From JAVSMW01 sp032027005 (GTDB lineage: Bacteria; Bacillota; Thermincolia; Thermincolales; UBA2595), in assembly GCA_032027005.1 (NCBI GenBank), contig JAVSMW010000003.1, positions 301,399 to 365,398 on the forward strand: a DNA stretch of 64,000 nt, in the 5' to 3' direction. Of the stretch, positions 33,180 to 41,761 are shown in pieces. Made by a program: the position numbers and the translations under genes. Below the pieces are notes generated by a model. It did no database searches, was not told where the DNA came from, and was given only the letters and a program-made list of their open reading frames with translations. How positions within the stretch are numbered: position 1 is the stretch's first letter; the number at the start of each line of letters is the position of its first letter.

Positions 33180-33211
33180 AGCTATAATATTACTGCATAT
33201 TTAATTTTAAT

Positions 33212-34591
33212 TTAAGAATGAATACTTAACCCATTTACTGCCTCGGCGGCTTCCATTACCGCCTCTGCCAAGGTCGGATGGGCATGGAAAGTACTGGCGA
33301 GCTGTTCGGCCGCAGCCCCTAGTTTTATGGCCAAAGTCGCTTCGGCAATTAAATCTGTAGCATGGGGGCCAACAATAGTGACACCCAGTATTTTGTCGGT
33401 TGCTTTATCCGCAAGGATTTTCACAAATCCTTCGGCCTCCCCTGCTGCCTGGGCCCTGCCGCTGGCCATAAAAGGAAATTTTCCGGATTTTACGGCTAAC
33501 CCCTGTGCCTCTGCCATCTGACTTGTAATCCCAACAGCAGCAACCTCCGGAGATGTAAAGATGCAGTTTGGCACAACTGTATAGTCCATTTCAGTACTCT
33601 TACCCATGATGTTTTCCACAGCCACAATGCCCTGACTTGAAGCAACATGGGCCAGCTGCATTTTATTAGTTATGTCACCGATGGCATAGATATTTTCGAC
33701 ACTGGTCTCAAGCCTTGAATTAACCAGGATTTCTCCCTTGACGCCGGTCTTTACCCCAACGGCCTCCAGCCCCAAGCCCTCGGAATTGAAAGCCCGCCCG
33801 ATGGAAACCAGCATTTTGTCGGCATTTAGCTGTTCTCCGTTATCCAAAGTTACTGCGACACCCTCCTGTTCTCTGTTCACTTCTTTGATGCCTACCCCTG
33901 TTTTAAGCGAAATCCCCCGTTTTTTGAACAAGGTCTGCATCAACCTGGCTGCTTCTTTATCCACTGTAGATAATATTGATGGCATAATTTCCACAATAGT
34001 TACTTTAGTCCCAAGCTCGGCAAAAATACATGCAAATTCACAGCCGATGACCCCTCCGCCAACTATCAGCAGGCTCTTTGGTATCTCTGACAGATTTAGG
34101 GCTTCGTCACTGGTTATGACATTTATCCCGTCCCAGCCCAGTGAGGGGATGGCAGCCGGCCTGGAACCGGCGGCAATGATAATATTCTCACCCATTACTT
34201 GTTCCCTGGTGCCGTCATCTTTCATAATCTCGACGGTATTCAGAGACAATAATTTACCGGTGCCTTTCACAAAATCAATTTTATTTTTCTTAAAAAGGAA
34301 ATTTATCCCAGCAACCAGCTTTTGCACAACCTGATCCTTCCGGGCCATAAAACGCGAAAAATCAGGCGCTGGGTTTTCGACAACAATCCCGAATTCCGCA
34401 GCCTTGCGAAGAGTACGAATTATTTCGGCCCCGGCGACCAATGCTTTGGTTGGTATACAGCCCCTATTTAAACACGTCCCTCCCAACCCGTCCTTTTCAA
34501 CAACCAGGACTTTTGCTCCCAACTGTGCAGCCCTAATGGCGGCCACATAGCCTCCGGGTCCTCCACCTATAATTACCACTTTATAAGCCAC
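33212..34591 (-). CDS. lpdA: Dihydrolipoyl dehydrogenase
   Basis: A GTG at 34591 with GGGGAGG upstream begins VAYKVVIIGGGPGGYVAAIRA. The redox-active disulfide is GGTCLNRGCIPTKA (about residue 40). FAD and NAD motifs (IVGGGVIGCEFACIFAELG, YAIGDIT) and the C-terminal catalytic FHAHPTLAEAVMEA are complete. The enzyme reoxidises dihydrolipoyl groups using NAD+. It ends a seven-gene operon whose other members make lipoyl-GcvH, so GcvH is its expected substrate here. Confidence 0.93.
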   Translation of the reverse strand: MAYKVVIIGGGPGGYVAAIRAAQLGAKVLVVEKDGLGGTCLNRGCIPTKALVAGAEIIRTLRKAAEFGIVVENPAPDFSRFMARKDQVVQKLVAGINFLFKKNKIDFVKGTGKLLSLNTVEIMKDDGTREQVMGENIIIAAGSRPAAIPSLGWDGINVITSDEALNLSEIPKSLLIVGGGVIGCEFACIFAELGTKVTIVEIMPSILSTVDKEAARLMQTLFKKRGISLKTGVGIKEVNREQEGVAVTLDNGEQLNADKMLVSIGRAFNSEGLGLEAVGVKTGVKGEILVNSRLETSVENIYAIGDITNKMQLAHVASSQGIVAVENIMGKSTEMDYTVVPNCIFTSPEVAAVGITSQMAEAQGLAVKSGKFPFMASGRAQAAGEAEGFVKILADKATDKILGVTIVGPHATDLIAEATLAIKLGAAAEQLASTFHAHPTLAEAVMEAAEAVNGLSIHS

Positions 34592-34645
34592 AACTATTAC
34601 CTCCCCGTAATTCACTGACTGCACGTCAAGGCAGCAATTTTAATA

Positions 34646-35458
34646 TTACCTTTTCTTGTTCCAGGCATCAGTACTGTATTTTGAGCGGTACAATTCAAGA
34701 GCTTCGGTCATTTCAACATCTGTTATCCCATGAGGAATGAGATTAATACCTAACTCCCCTGTTAAGGAATTCTTTAACGTTTCGGCAACCTCCTGAAATT
34801 CCGGGGTATATCCCAAAATATCGGCCAGCGAAGCTGACCTGTGCACAAAGTAATTCCTTCCTTCTGTCCTGGCTGCTTCATTATCATAATTCAAGCAGGA
34901 AAACAACAAATCAGGTTCATTCTCTATTACCACTGAACCGTGCTGCAGGATGCTGTTGTATTTACGGATCTGCGCACTGCCAACAAGCTTTTTGCCCAAC
35001 ACCGTAATTTCGTGCCGCGATGGTGAATCAAAGCAGGCTGCAGTTATGGCCCCCTTTGTTTTTTTGCCGGCTGTTATTTCAGCCGGAATACTCATTTCCC
35101 TTAAACCCCTGACTATTCCCCGGCTGATGGCAAGGTAAGCTTGAACCACTGTTCCGCCAACCACCCGGTTATTTTCCGGTGCTGCCACACTATAGGTCAG
35201 TTCCTGGTGATGAAGGACAGCCCTGCCACCGGATAAACGCCTAATGATATCCACACCCTGTTCAGTGGTTCTGGTGAAATCGATTTCTTTTTTATAGCTC
35301 TGGAAATAACCTAAGGTAATTGCAGGTTCAGCCCATTGGTAGAACCTCACGGTAGGCAGAGCAGTCCCCCGGGCAACAGCCAGCAGTATTGCTTCATCAA
35401 TGGCCATATTCATAGCCCCCGATTCAGGCCTGGAGATAACCAGCCGCCAATCCTCCAT
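34646..35458 (-). CDS. lipM: LipM-like octanoyltransferase / lipoate-protein ligase family
   Basis: 270 residues with the BPL/LplA fold: GAMNMAIDEAILL, RRLSGGRAVLHHQELTYSV and GKKLVGSAQIRKYNSILQHGS. A Cys in AACFDSPSRHEITVLGKK matches the catalytic cysteine position of LipM octanoyltransferases, so transfer from octanoyl-ACP to GcvH is more likely than ATP-dependent ligation. It lies four bases after the LipS2-like gene and 54 bp before lpdA. Confidence 0.8.
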   Translation of the reverse strand: MEDWRLVISRPESGAMNMAIDEAILLAVARGTALPTVRFYQWAEPAITLGYFQSYKKEIDFTRTTEQGVDIIRRLSGGRAVLHHQELTYSVAAPENNRVVGGTVVQAYLAISRGIVRGLREMSIPAEITAGKKTKGAITAACFDSPSRHEITVLGKKLVGSAQIRKYNSILQHGSVVIENEPDLLFSCLNYDNEAARTEGRNYFVHRSASLADILGYTPEFQEVAETLKNSLTGELGINLIPHGITDVEMTEALELYRSKYSTDAWNKKR

Positions 35459-35461
35459 CAG

Positions 35462-36445
35462 CTACAACTCCTCATTCAGATGCAACTCCTCATTCAGGTT
35501 TTGCAGTACTGTATTGACAGCTGCAGTAATTTCATCTGGGGTAAGCGCCCGCGGATAATTATACGGCACACTGCCGGGTTTTTCATTATAATAGGGCCTG
35601 TTACAATCCGGGCAGCCGGAGGTCCGGAAAGCCGCGCCATCACCCAGATATTTTTTTAATTGAGCCCTGGTGATCCCGTAACCCGTTAATTTACCAGAAC
35701 TAAATTTACACTGATGCACATTAATCAATTCTTCTTTCACCAGATAGTGAAATGCCTGAATCCGGCGGTAACTGGCGATGTCTGGAGGCAGCACGCCGGC
35801 CATCGGGGTCCCCGGAACAGGCGTAAATGCAAAGAGCCCGATAGAAACACCTCGATCATGCAGCTGCTGTAATATACATGCCATCTCCTCTTCCGTTTCT
35901 CCTAACCCTACAATCAGGTGTGTGGAAATCTGCCCCGGCAAGAGGTCTGCAGCAGTAAACAGCATATCCACCGCCCCCTGCCAGCTGCCACCCTTGGTTT
36001 CCCTGAAAACGCGCGGGCTCGCGGCATCCAGGGGGATACTGATCCGTTCAAAACCCGATGCGGCTATATATTTTAACTCATTAACGTCTTTAACCCTTAC
36101 AGAAACACAAAGGGGCACATCCGCAAAGCGTTTTATTGTGTTGGCCGCATTCCTTAACTCTAAGATAGGCTCTCCGCTGCTTACTACCTGCAAGCATACT
36201 CTTTTGATTCGTTCATCAGCTGATGCGAGACCGATTTTTCTTGCCATATCTTCAAGTTCTATATTCTGCCACGTAATTCGGGATAACAGGCGGGAGGGAG
36301 AGAGGGCTTTTTGGGATTGGGGGCAAAAACCGCAATTAAAGAAACACTTTTCTCCTGTCAGTAAATAAGCGGTCGTAGGCAGTACATCGGTATTTATTTT
36401 TCTGTAGCCGAGCTGATGTGATGTACCTGCTGATATCCTGATCAT
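35462..36445 (-). CDS. lipS2: Radical SAM lipoyl synthase subunit, LipS2-like
   Basis: The ATG at 36445 overlaps the upstream stop (ATGA). The CxxxCxxC motif is CFFNCGFC, near residue 35. GEPILELRNAANT and the barrel ending follow, and the C-terminus has CKFSSGKLTGYG and SGCPDCNRPYYNEKPG with three cysteines that may bind the auxiliary cluster. LipS1/LipS2 pairs replace LipA in some bacteria and archaea, inserting sulfur into octanoyl chains. Pairing with lipS1, lipM and gcvH supports this. Confidence 0.78.
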   Translation of the reverse strand: MIRISAGTSHQLGYRKINTDVLPTTAYLLTGEKCFFNCGFCPQSQKALSPSRLLSRITWQNIELEDMARKIGLASADERIKRVCLQVVSSGEPILELRNAANTIKRFADVPLCVSVRVKDVNELKYIAASGFERISIPLDAASPRVFRETKGGSWQGAVDMLFTAADLLPGQISTHLIVGLGETEEEMACILQQLHDRGVSIGLFAFTPVPGTPMAGVLPPDIASYRRIQAFHYLVKEELINVHQCKFSSGKLTGYGITRAQLKKYLGDGAAFRTSGCPDCNRPYYNEKPGSVPYNYPRALTPDEITAAVNTVLQNLNEELHLNEEL

Positions 36446-37299
36446 AATGCACAACATTCCTCTCCAGGCTTAATGTTGAGTCCAAGTCCCACTGCAATAT
36501 CTTTGATCTCCGGAGCAGGCTGAACTATTTTGTTTATTCCACACATTAAGGCCAGGCGGTCCAAATCTTTTCTGTATTCCCCGCCAGGTCTCATGCATCC
36601 CAAAGAGAGTGGTACCTCGGGCAATTCTATTCTAGCCTGACAGAGAACCCGGGCCACGTCATCAGGGGTCGGAGGAAGCCTGTTGCCAAAAGGGGTTCCC
36701 TTTGTCGGGCGAAATATTAAAAATACCACCTCATCCGCTCCAAGGTCCCGCAGCATTTCAATGGCCTTGTATTCACCACTGATTTGCCCTCCCCGGAGGC
36801 CAATACAGATGTGGGGAATAACTCTGACCCGTTTTTTTAGTTTTCTGTACGCGTCAAAATAATCTTCAACCTCTTTGCTGAGACCATAAACTTCGCGTAA
36901 GGTGTCATTATCTCCTACAACATCAAAGGAAACAGTATCAGCAATTTTGCTGATCTGTTCAATTTCTTCTTCCTTTACCAGCCCGGTGTGCAGGTTTATT
37001 CGCAAACCGGCTTTTTTAATTTCATTTAATATGGGCAGGTATTGCAAAACCGGCACCCGTCCATTGGGGTCACATCCTCCTGAAATCAATACACTTTTAG
37101 TTTCCGGCTTTATGCCTTTCTGCCAAAATTCAACCGGAGTCATACTCTTCAGGTAATGCCCGTTGCAATGGGCACACTCTAACTCACAGTGGCTCCCGGT
37201 AACACTTATGACAGATGTTTTAACAGGCCTGCAGAACGATAACTCATCAGAAAAATTCTGCCGGCGAATTTGCCAGGCCCTGGAGATCTGTTCAGCCAA
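36442..37299 (-). CDS. lipS1: Radical SAM lipoyl synthase subunit, LipS1-like
   Basis: 285 residues. The radical SAM motif is CELECAHC (about 34-41), then LISGGCDPNGRVPVLQYL, the SAM-binding strand GLRINLHTGLV and the GxIxGL-like region CIGLRGGQISGEYKAIE. CMRPGGEYRKDLDRLA and the Cys-rich tail GEECCAL follow. It reads without a gap into LipS2 and is 14 bp after gcvH. The UGA that ends it was examined as a Sec codon and rejected, because it overlaps the LipS2 start. Confidence 0.78.
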   Translation of the reverse strand: MAEQISRAWQIRRQNFSDELSFCRPVKTSVISVTGSHCELECAHCNGHYLKSMTPVEFWQKGIKPETKSVLISGGCDPNGRVPVLQYLPILNEIKKAGLRINLHTGLVKEEEIEQISKIADTVSFDVVGDNDTLREVYGLSKEVEDYFDAYRKLKKRVRVIPHICIGLRGGQISGEYKAIEMLRDLGADEVVFLIFRPTKGTPFGNRLPPTPDDVARVLCQARIELPEVPLSLGCMRPGGEYRKDLDRLALMCGINKIVQPAPEIKDIAVGLGLNIKPGEECCAL

Positions 37300-37313
37300 A
37301 GCACAGTCTATAT

Positions 37314-37709
37314 TTACGATTGGTCCTCACCCTCTGCCAGAAAATTATTGTATTCCTCCACACTCATGAGCTCCTCAAGTTCCGTTATGTCGGAAATCTC
37401 CAAAACGGCAATCCACCCCTCACCATAAGGGTCCTCATTGATAAGCTCGGCAGAGGCTTCCAAGCCGGTGTTTGACTTGATAACCTTCCCTCCCACAGGA
37501 GCAATTACATCTGAAATAGCTTTAACTGATTCAATGCGGGCCAAAGATTCGTTGGCAATACTCGTATTACCGATATCGGGAAGTTCGACAAACACTACAT
37601 CACCCAGTAAAAACTGGGCATTATCAGTAATCCCGACCGTAACCTGATTGTCATTTATTTTTACCCATACATGTTCTTTGGTATATTTCAAATCTTCCGG
37701 GTTAGTCAT
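37314..37709 (-). CDS. gcvH: Glycine cleavage H-type lipoyl carrier protein
   Basis: The ATG at 37709 follows AAGGAGGTCTGTC, which fixes the start; an upstream frame extension is ignored. 131 residues: LKYTKEHVWVKINDN, VGITDNAQFLLGDVVFVELP, the lipoylation site ARIESVKAISD (Lys63) and NEDPYGEGWIAVL. No gcvP or gcvT is nearby, so this H protein could serve another reaction, such as a sulfur or one-carbon carrier in the manner of LbpA. Its own lipoyl-assembly genes follow directly. Confidence 0.9.
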   Translation of the reverse strand: MTNPEDLKYTKEHVWVKINDNQVTVGITDNAQFLLGDVVFVELPDIGNTSIANESLARIESVKAISDVIAPVGGKVIKSNTGLEASAELINEDPYGEGWIAVLEISDITELEELMSVEEYNNFLAEGEDQS

Positions 37710-37809
37710 GACAGACCTCCTTAAATTGTATACCGGAGGCTTTTGGCCCCCGGCTAAGGTGAACTTGGATAATTGGATTACTGGCAATAGGGCATAATTT
37801 CCTTAACAT

Positions 37810-38163
37810 CTAAAAATTCAAAACCTTGTCGGCCTCTTCAACCCATTGGGCCAAAGCTATCATAGTGCTTCTTTCAGTTCCTTCTACTATTTTTACTTCG
37901 CTCAGTCCCCGAGCGTCCATACAGGTTCCTCACAACTTGACTTCCCCGCCTTTGGCCAGGATGCCTTTGAGCATCCGCTCAATATTATAGTAACCCTGGG
38001 GAGTGTCTTGTCCCGCAACAGCATTAGCCACCGCATCTGCCATCAGAAAAACCTTAACGTCAGCATTGAGTTCTTTCTGCATGGCCATCCCAAGTCGCAG
38101 AGCATTGTAAGCTTTTTCTGTACCATAAGGACCGTCATTAATTATTAATAAGTACTTCACCAT
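37810..38163 (-). CDS. DsrE/DsrF-family selenoprotein (U-x-x-C)
   Basis: The frame from 38163 (MVKYLLIINDGPYGTEKAYN) meets UGA at 37932-37930, then continues GTCMDARGLSEVKIVEGTER to a TAG at 37812-37810, for 117 residues. The UGA falls exactly where family members have Cys in a CGTCMDARG motif, giving U78-G-T-C81. A hairpin CGCUC-GGGGACU-GAGCG begins 14 nt after UGA. DsrE-type proteins carry sulfane sulfur on this residue. It sits between selD (21 bp upstream) and gcvH (100 bp downstream). Annotation software would truncate it at residue 77. Confidence 0.88.
37899..37915 (-). promoter_or_regulatory. bSECIS-like hairpin in dsrE
   Basis: CGCUC-GGGGACU-GAGCG, 5-bp stem with a G-rich loop, 14 nt after the UGA. 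Confidence 0.65.
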
Positions 38164-38184
38164 ATCCCTCCTTTCTAAAAAATT

Positions 38185-39228
38185 TTAGGCCAGTAGTTCA
38201 ATTCTACCTGGAGACCCGTCGGTAATCTCACCAATGCAGGCCGCCGCCAGGCATCCTGCATTATTCAACAGGTCCTCAAGATGTGTTGCCTTTTCCGGCG
38301 ATACAGCTATCAACAACCCGCCTGAGGTCTGAGAATCACATAACACAGTGCGGATTTCGGACGATACTCTATCAGAGCTAACCTTGTCAAACAAGTACCG
38401 GCAATTATTATGGGTGCCACCCGGTACAACCCCGGACCGCACCAAATCCCATACATCATCTATGACCGGTACGGAACCGGTATAAATTTTGGCTCCTGTC
38501 CCGCTGGCGGCCATCATCTCATAAAGATGACCGAGTAATCCGAAGCCACTGACATCAGTACAGGCATTCACACCTACTTCTTGCAGAGCTTTGGCCGCGC
38601 CATAGTTCAGTTCAACCATCAGATGGTAAACCTTTTCAATCAGTTCTTCCCCTGCCAAATCCCTGTCTATGGCTGTTGTAATTATCCCTGAGCCTAAGGG
38701 TTTAGTGAGAAATAATTTATCCCCGGGGCGAGCCCCTTTTTTGAACAGCAGTCTGGCTGGATTGGCAGTGCCGGTTACGGCCATGCCAAACTTAGGGGCA
38801 TTATCCTCAATGGAATGACCCCCGGCTATTGTAACTCCTGCCTTGGCTGCAACATCTGCCCCGCCTCGCAGAATCTCCTCAAGAATGCTTACCGGCAGGC
38901 TTTTTACGGGAAAACAAACGATATTGAGAGCAAAAACAGGTTCCGCCCCCATTGCATATATGTCACTTAAGGCATTGGCAGCAGCAACTGCCCCAAAGGA
39001 GTAAGGATCGTTTAATACGGGGGTGATAAAATCTACGGTTTGGACTAAGGCCAGGTCCTTGCTGACTTTGAATACTGTCGCGTCATCTGAACCCTCCATA
39101 TAAAACCGTTTATCTGTTATCTTCGGAAGTTTTGCCAAAATCTGATTTAGATCCGCCGGATCTATTTTGCAAGCTCACCCTGAACCCGGCGAAAAACTGG
39201 TTAACCTGACCGAACGTTTATCAACCAA
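38185..39228 (-). CDS. selD: Selenide, water dikinase SelD, itself a selenoprotein
   Basis: The first ATG (39138) gives a truncated protein. The frame continues upstream through UGA (39177-39175) as SFSPGSG-U-ACKIDPADLNQ to a TTG at 39228, preceded by AAAGAGG. The result is 347 residues with Sec18 at the catalytic position. A perfect hairpin AGAUCC-GGC-GGAUCU starts 11 nt after the UGA. Family blocks include DDATVFKVSKDLALVQTVDF, ANALSDIYAMGAEP, GGHSIEDNAPKFGMAVTG and TSGGLLIAVSPE. It makes selenophosphate for Sec-tRNA. It is the first gene of the lipoyl/DsrE operon. Confidence 0.93.
39149..39163 (-). promoter_or_regulatory. bSECIS-like hairpin in selD
   Basis: AGAUCC-GGC-GGAUCU, perfect 6-bp stem, 11 nt after the UGA. 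Confidence 0.7.
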
Positions 39229-39305
39229 TGTTAAAACCTCTTTCTACTACGGCATAAAACCATTTTTTGATTAATTAATTATTTTCATAATAACACAAGT
39301 CATGA

Positions 39306-39331
39306 TATAATAGAAATGCATAATTAACATA
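39306..39331. promoter_or_regulatory. Candidate LysR-family operator between selD and lysR
   Basis: TATAATAGAAATGCATAATT-AACATA, placed 78 bp before selD and 65 bp before the LysR gene, suits autoregulation and control of the divergent operon. Confidence 0.7.
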
Positions 39332-39395
39332 CCATCTATAAGCAAAGATTATATCATGCACTCTACCGAAAAAACAGGATTGGTGTGATCACGAC

Positions 39396-40301
39396 ATGGA
39401 ATTAACTCAAATCAAAGCTTTTTATGAAATAGCAAAGTCCGGCAGTTTCAGTAAAGGTGCGGAAAAACTGAACATTACACAACCGGCCCTGTCACGCCAA
39501 ATTGAGTCCCTGGAAAAATCAGTAGGGATTAACCTCTTTAACAGGCACAGCAGGGGGGTCCAGCTGACTGAAGCAGGCCGCAGGCTGTTCGAATATGTTG
39601 AACAAATGCTTAGACTAGCGGCCGAGGCTGAAAGGACACTGCAAGAGATCCAAGGCCTGGAAACAGGGCAATTGAGTATCGGAGCCTGCACTACTGTTGG
39701 CAATTACCTGCTGCCGGCTTCTTTATCCACTTTTCTAAAACTTTATCCAAAATTAGATATTTCCCTTGACCTCGGGAAAAGCAATGATATTGTCGAAAGA
39801 GTTATGAACAAGGAATTTGACCTGGCATTTATTGCCGGTATTCCCGAACATCCAGGTGTATGTAATGAGCCAATCCATGAAGATGAGATTTTATTTTTAA
39901 CCAGTCCGGGTCATCCGTTATGTGAAAAAGCGAATTTTGACCCCCAACTGCTGGCCAAAGAAATTTTTGTCTTTAGGGAACTTGGTTCTGCGACCAGGCA
40001 GGCATTGGATTCTATATTGCAGAGAATTCAGGTTAAGCCTGCAAAAGTCATTACACTAGGAGATACCGAAGCCGTAAAAAGGGTGGTGATGGCAGGAACA
40101 GGCATCACTTTTCTGTCTAAACACACAGTGGAACTGGAGCTTCAGCAGGGGCTTTTGTGTGCGCCTGATATCCCTGAGCTTAAATTATCCAGGCAAATGC
40201 TTTGCATATACCCTAAAGGAGTACACTTCTCTCCGGCTGCTCTCGCCTTTTTGTCACATCTGAAAAAAGACACCCATAATTACAAGTTTCCCTCAGACTA
40301 A
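39396..40301 (+). CDS. LysR-family transcriptional regulator (CysL/CbbR-like)
   Basis: 301 residues. The helix-turn-helix is at residues 18-37 (FSKGAEKLNITQPALSRQIE). The effector domain has GQLSIGACTTVGNYLLPASL, FDLAFIAG and EAVKRVVMAGTGITFLSK. It is divergent from the selD operon, with the conserved operator between. The same operator precedes tsoY, methionine gamma-lyase and osmC, which suggests a regulon for sulfur or selenium compounds. The effector is unknown. Confidence 0.9.
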   Translation: MELTQIKAFYEIAKSGSFSKGAEKLNITQPALSRQIESLEKSVGINLFNRHSRGVQLTEAGRRLFEYVEQMLRLAAEAERTLQEIQGLETGQLSIGACTTVGNYLLPASLSTFLKLYPKLDISLDLGKSNDIVERVMNKEFDLAFIAGIPEHPGVCNEPIHEDEILFLTSPGHPLCEKANFDPQLLAKEIFVFRELGSATRQALDSILQRIQVKPAKVITLGDTEAVKRVVMAGTGITFLSKHTVELELQQGLLCAPDIPELKLSRQMLCIYPKGVHFSPAALAFLSHLKKDTHNYKFPSD

Positions 40302-40315
40302 TCCCCAAAAGCTAA

Positions 40316-40348
40316 ATGAGACACCTTTGAGGTAGTCTCATTTTTCTA
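40316..40348 (+). terminator. Intrinsic terminator of the LysR gene
   Basis: AATGAGACACCTTTGAGGTAGTCTCATTTTT: an 8-bp stem AATGAGAC/GTCTCATT and a T tract. Confidence 0.75.
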
Positions 40349-40364
40349 TGTCTAGCTAGCCAAC

Positions 40365-41540
40365 TTAGCTTAATGCCTGGGCCAGATCTTCAATTATGTC
40401 ATCAGCTTCTTCAATGCCAATTGATACCCGGATTAATTTGTCCGAAATACCACCTTTGAACCGGAATTCAGGGGGAACATTATAGTGGACAGCAGCTACC
40501 GGCTGGGTAATTAAAGACTCTACTGAGCCAAGGCTTACAGCCCTGGTAAACAGCTTTACCCGATTCAGCATAGTGTCTACCTGTTTGGTATCACCTTTAA
40601 TTTCAAAGCTTAGAACTCCCCCGAATCCACTCATTTGCTCTTTGGCCAGGAGGTGCTGTGGATGACTGGGCAACCCAGGGTAATATACATTTTCGACCTT
40701 CGGGTGATTATGTAAAAATTCTGCAACTGCCTGGCCATTTTGATTATGCTGCTTCATTCTCAGGCCAAAAGTCTTCAAGCCCCTAAGTAAAAGCCAGGCA
40801 TCAAAGCCATTAAGATTACCGCCCATTTTGCGGAAAATGTTAATACATGTATCTATATAACCTGCGTCTCCAAGAATGGCTCCTGCCATTATATCACTGT
40901 GGCCATTTAGGTATTTTGTACAACTGTGAACAACTACATCAGCACCTAAATCCAGGGGCTTTTGGTTGTACGGGGTAGCAAAAGTATTGTCAATAACAAG
41001 CTTGATACCGCGTTCATGAGCGAAATCGGCAATTTTTCTGATGTCATATATTCTTAAGCTTGGATTGCTGGGAGTTTCCAGAAAAATCACCCTGGTATTT
41101 TCTCGCATAGCAGCTTCGATTTGATTGAGATCTCCGGGATCAACAAAAGTTGTGTTAATCCCTAACCTCGGGAAAACTTCATGAAACAGCCCAAAACTGC
41201 CACCATAAACATCCGGGTGGCTTATTATATGTTCCCCTGCCTGAACCAGAGCCATGATGGAAACTGAGGTCGCCGCCATCCCTGAACTCAGCACGAGGCC
41301 TTTTTCCGCCCCTTCCAAAAATGCCAGTTTTTCTTCTACCATTGTGTAGTTGGGGTTTCCATACCTCGTATAAATATACCCTTGCGCCCGTCCCTCCATC
41401 AAATCAAGCATGCTTTCATTAGTTTCGAAGGCAAAGGTAGTGGTTTGGTAAATGGGCGGAATCACCGAACCAGTGGCGGGGTCAGGCCTTTCTCCAACAT
41501 GTACCAGGTTACTGTTGAGGCCGCTAAACTTTTTCTTCAT
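40365..41540 (-). CDS. Cys/Met metabolism PLP enzyme, methionine gamma-lyase-like
   Basis: 391 residues. PLP-dependent gamma-family motifs: YTRYGNPNYTMVEEKLA, SSGMAATSVSIMALVQ, DNTFATPYNQKPLDLGADVVVHSCTKYLNGHSD (Lys of SCTKYLNGHSD binds PLP), and the C-terminal SLGSVESLITQPVAAVHYNV. Residues alone do not separate methionine gamma-lyase from cystathionine gamma-lyase/synthase. The fragment VVHSCTKYLNGHSD favours lyases. The product could release methanethiol or methylselenol. A candidate LysR operator and a possible attenuator precede it. Confidence 0.85.
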   Translation of the reverse strand: MKKKFSGLNSNLVHVGERPDPATGSVIPPIYQTTTFAFETNESMLDLMEGRAQGYIYTRYGNPNYTMVEEKLAFLEGAEKGLVLSSGMAATSVSIMALVQAGEHIISHPDVYGGSFGLFHEVFPRLGINTTFVDPGDLNQIEAAMRENTRVIFLETPSNPSLRIYDIRKIADFAHERGIKLVIDNTFATPYNQKPLDLGADVVVHSCTKYLNGHSDIMAGAILGDAGYIDTCINIFRKMGGNLNGFDAWLLLRGLKTFGLRMKQHNQNGQAVAEFLHNHPKVENVYYPGLPSHPQHLLAKEQMSGFGGVLSFEIKGDTKQVDTMLNRVKLFTRAVSLGSVESLITQPVAAVHYNVPPEFRFKGGISDKLIRVSIGIEEADDIIEDLAQALS

Positions 41541-41595
41541 TAATAACTTCCACCTCTCTGTTGTAATAATTTACTAAGTTGATAGCCTGAGAATA

Positions 41596-41628
41596 AAAAG
41601 CTGCCAGAGGGGTTATCCCCTCCGGCTG
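41596..41628 (-). terminator. Attenuator-like hairpin in the gamma-lyase leader
   Basis: Minus strand: AGCCGGAGGGG-ATAA-CCCCTCTGGC followed by AGCTTTTTATTC. It lies between the LysR-type site and the start codon, within the transcribed leader. Confidence 0.55.
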
Positions 41629-41675
41629 TATTAAAAGGAGCTATCTACATGTCATAAGTTTAGCACAATCATAAC

Positions 41676-41705
41676 TATAATAGAAATGCATAATTATCAT
41701 ATAAG
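41676..41705 (-). promoter_or_regulatory. Candidate LysR-family operator, gamma-lyase promoter
   Basis: TATAATAGAAATGCATAATT-ATCATATAAG, followed on the minus strand by TTGTGCTAAACTTAT, in which TAAACT fits a -10. Confidence 0.7.
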
Positions 41706-41727
41706 TTATTACACTTAAGCATATCAA

Positions 41728-41758
41728 AAAACTCCAGGTCATAAGCCCGGAGTTTTTA
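41728..41758 (-). terminator. Terminator of the OsmC-family gene
   Basis: AAACTCC-GGGCTTATGACCT-GGAGTTTTTT on the minus strand, immediately after the stop. Confidence 0.8.
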
Positions 41759-41761
41759 ACT

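Noticed and set aside
36442..36460. UGA after GEECCAL at the end of lipS1 as a possible Sec codon
   Set aside because: The UGA overlaps the lipS2 ATG and the protein has its expected length.
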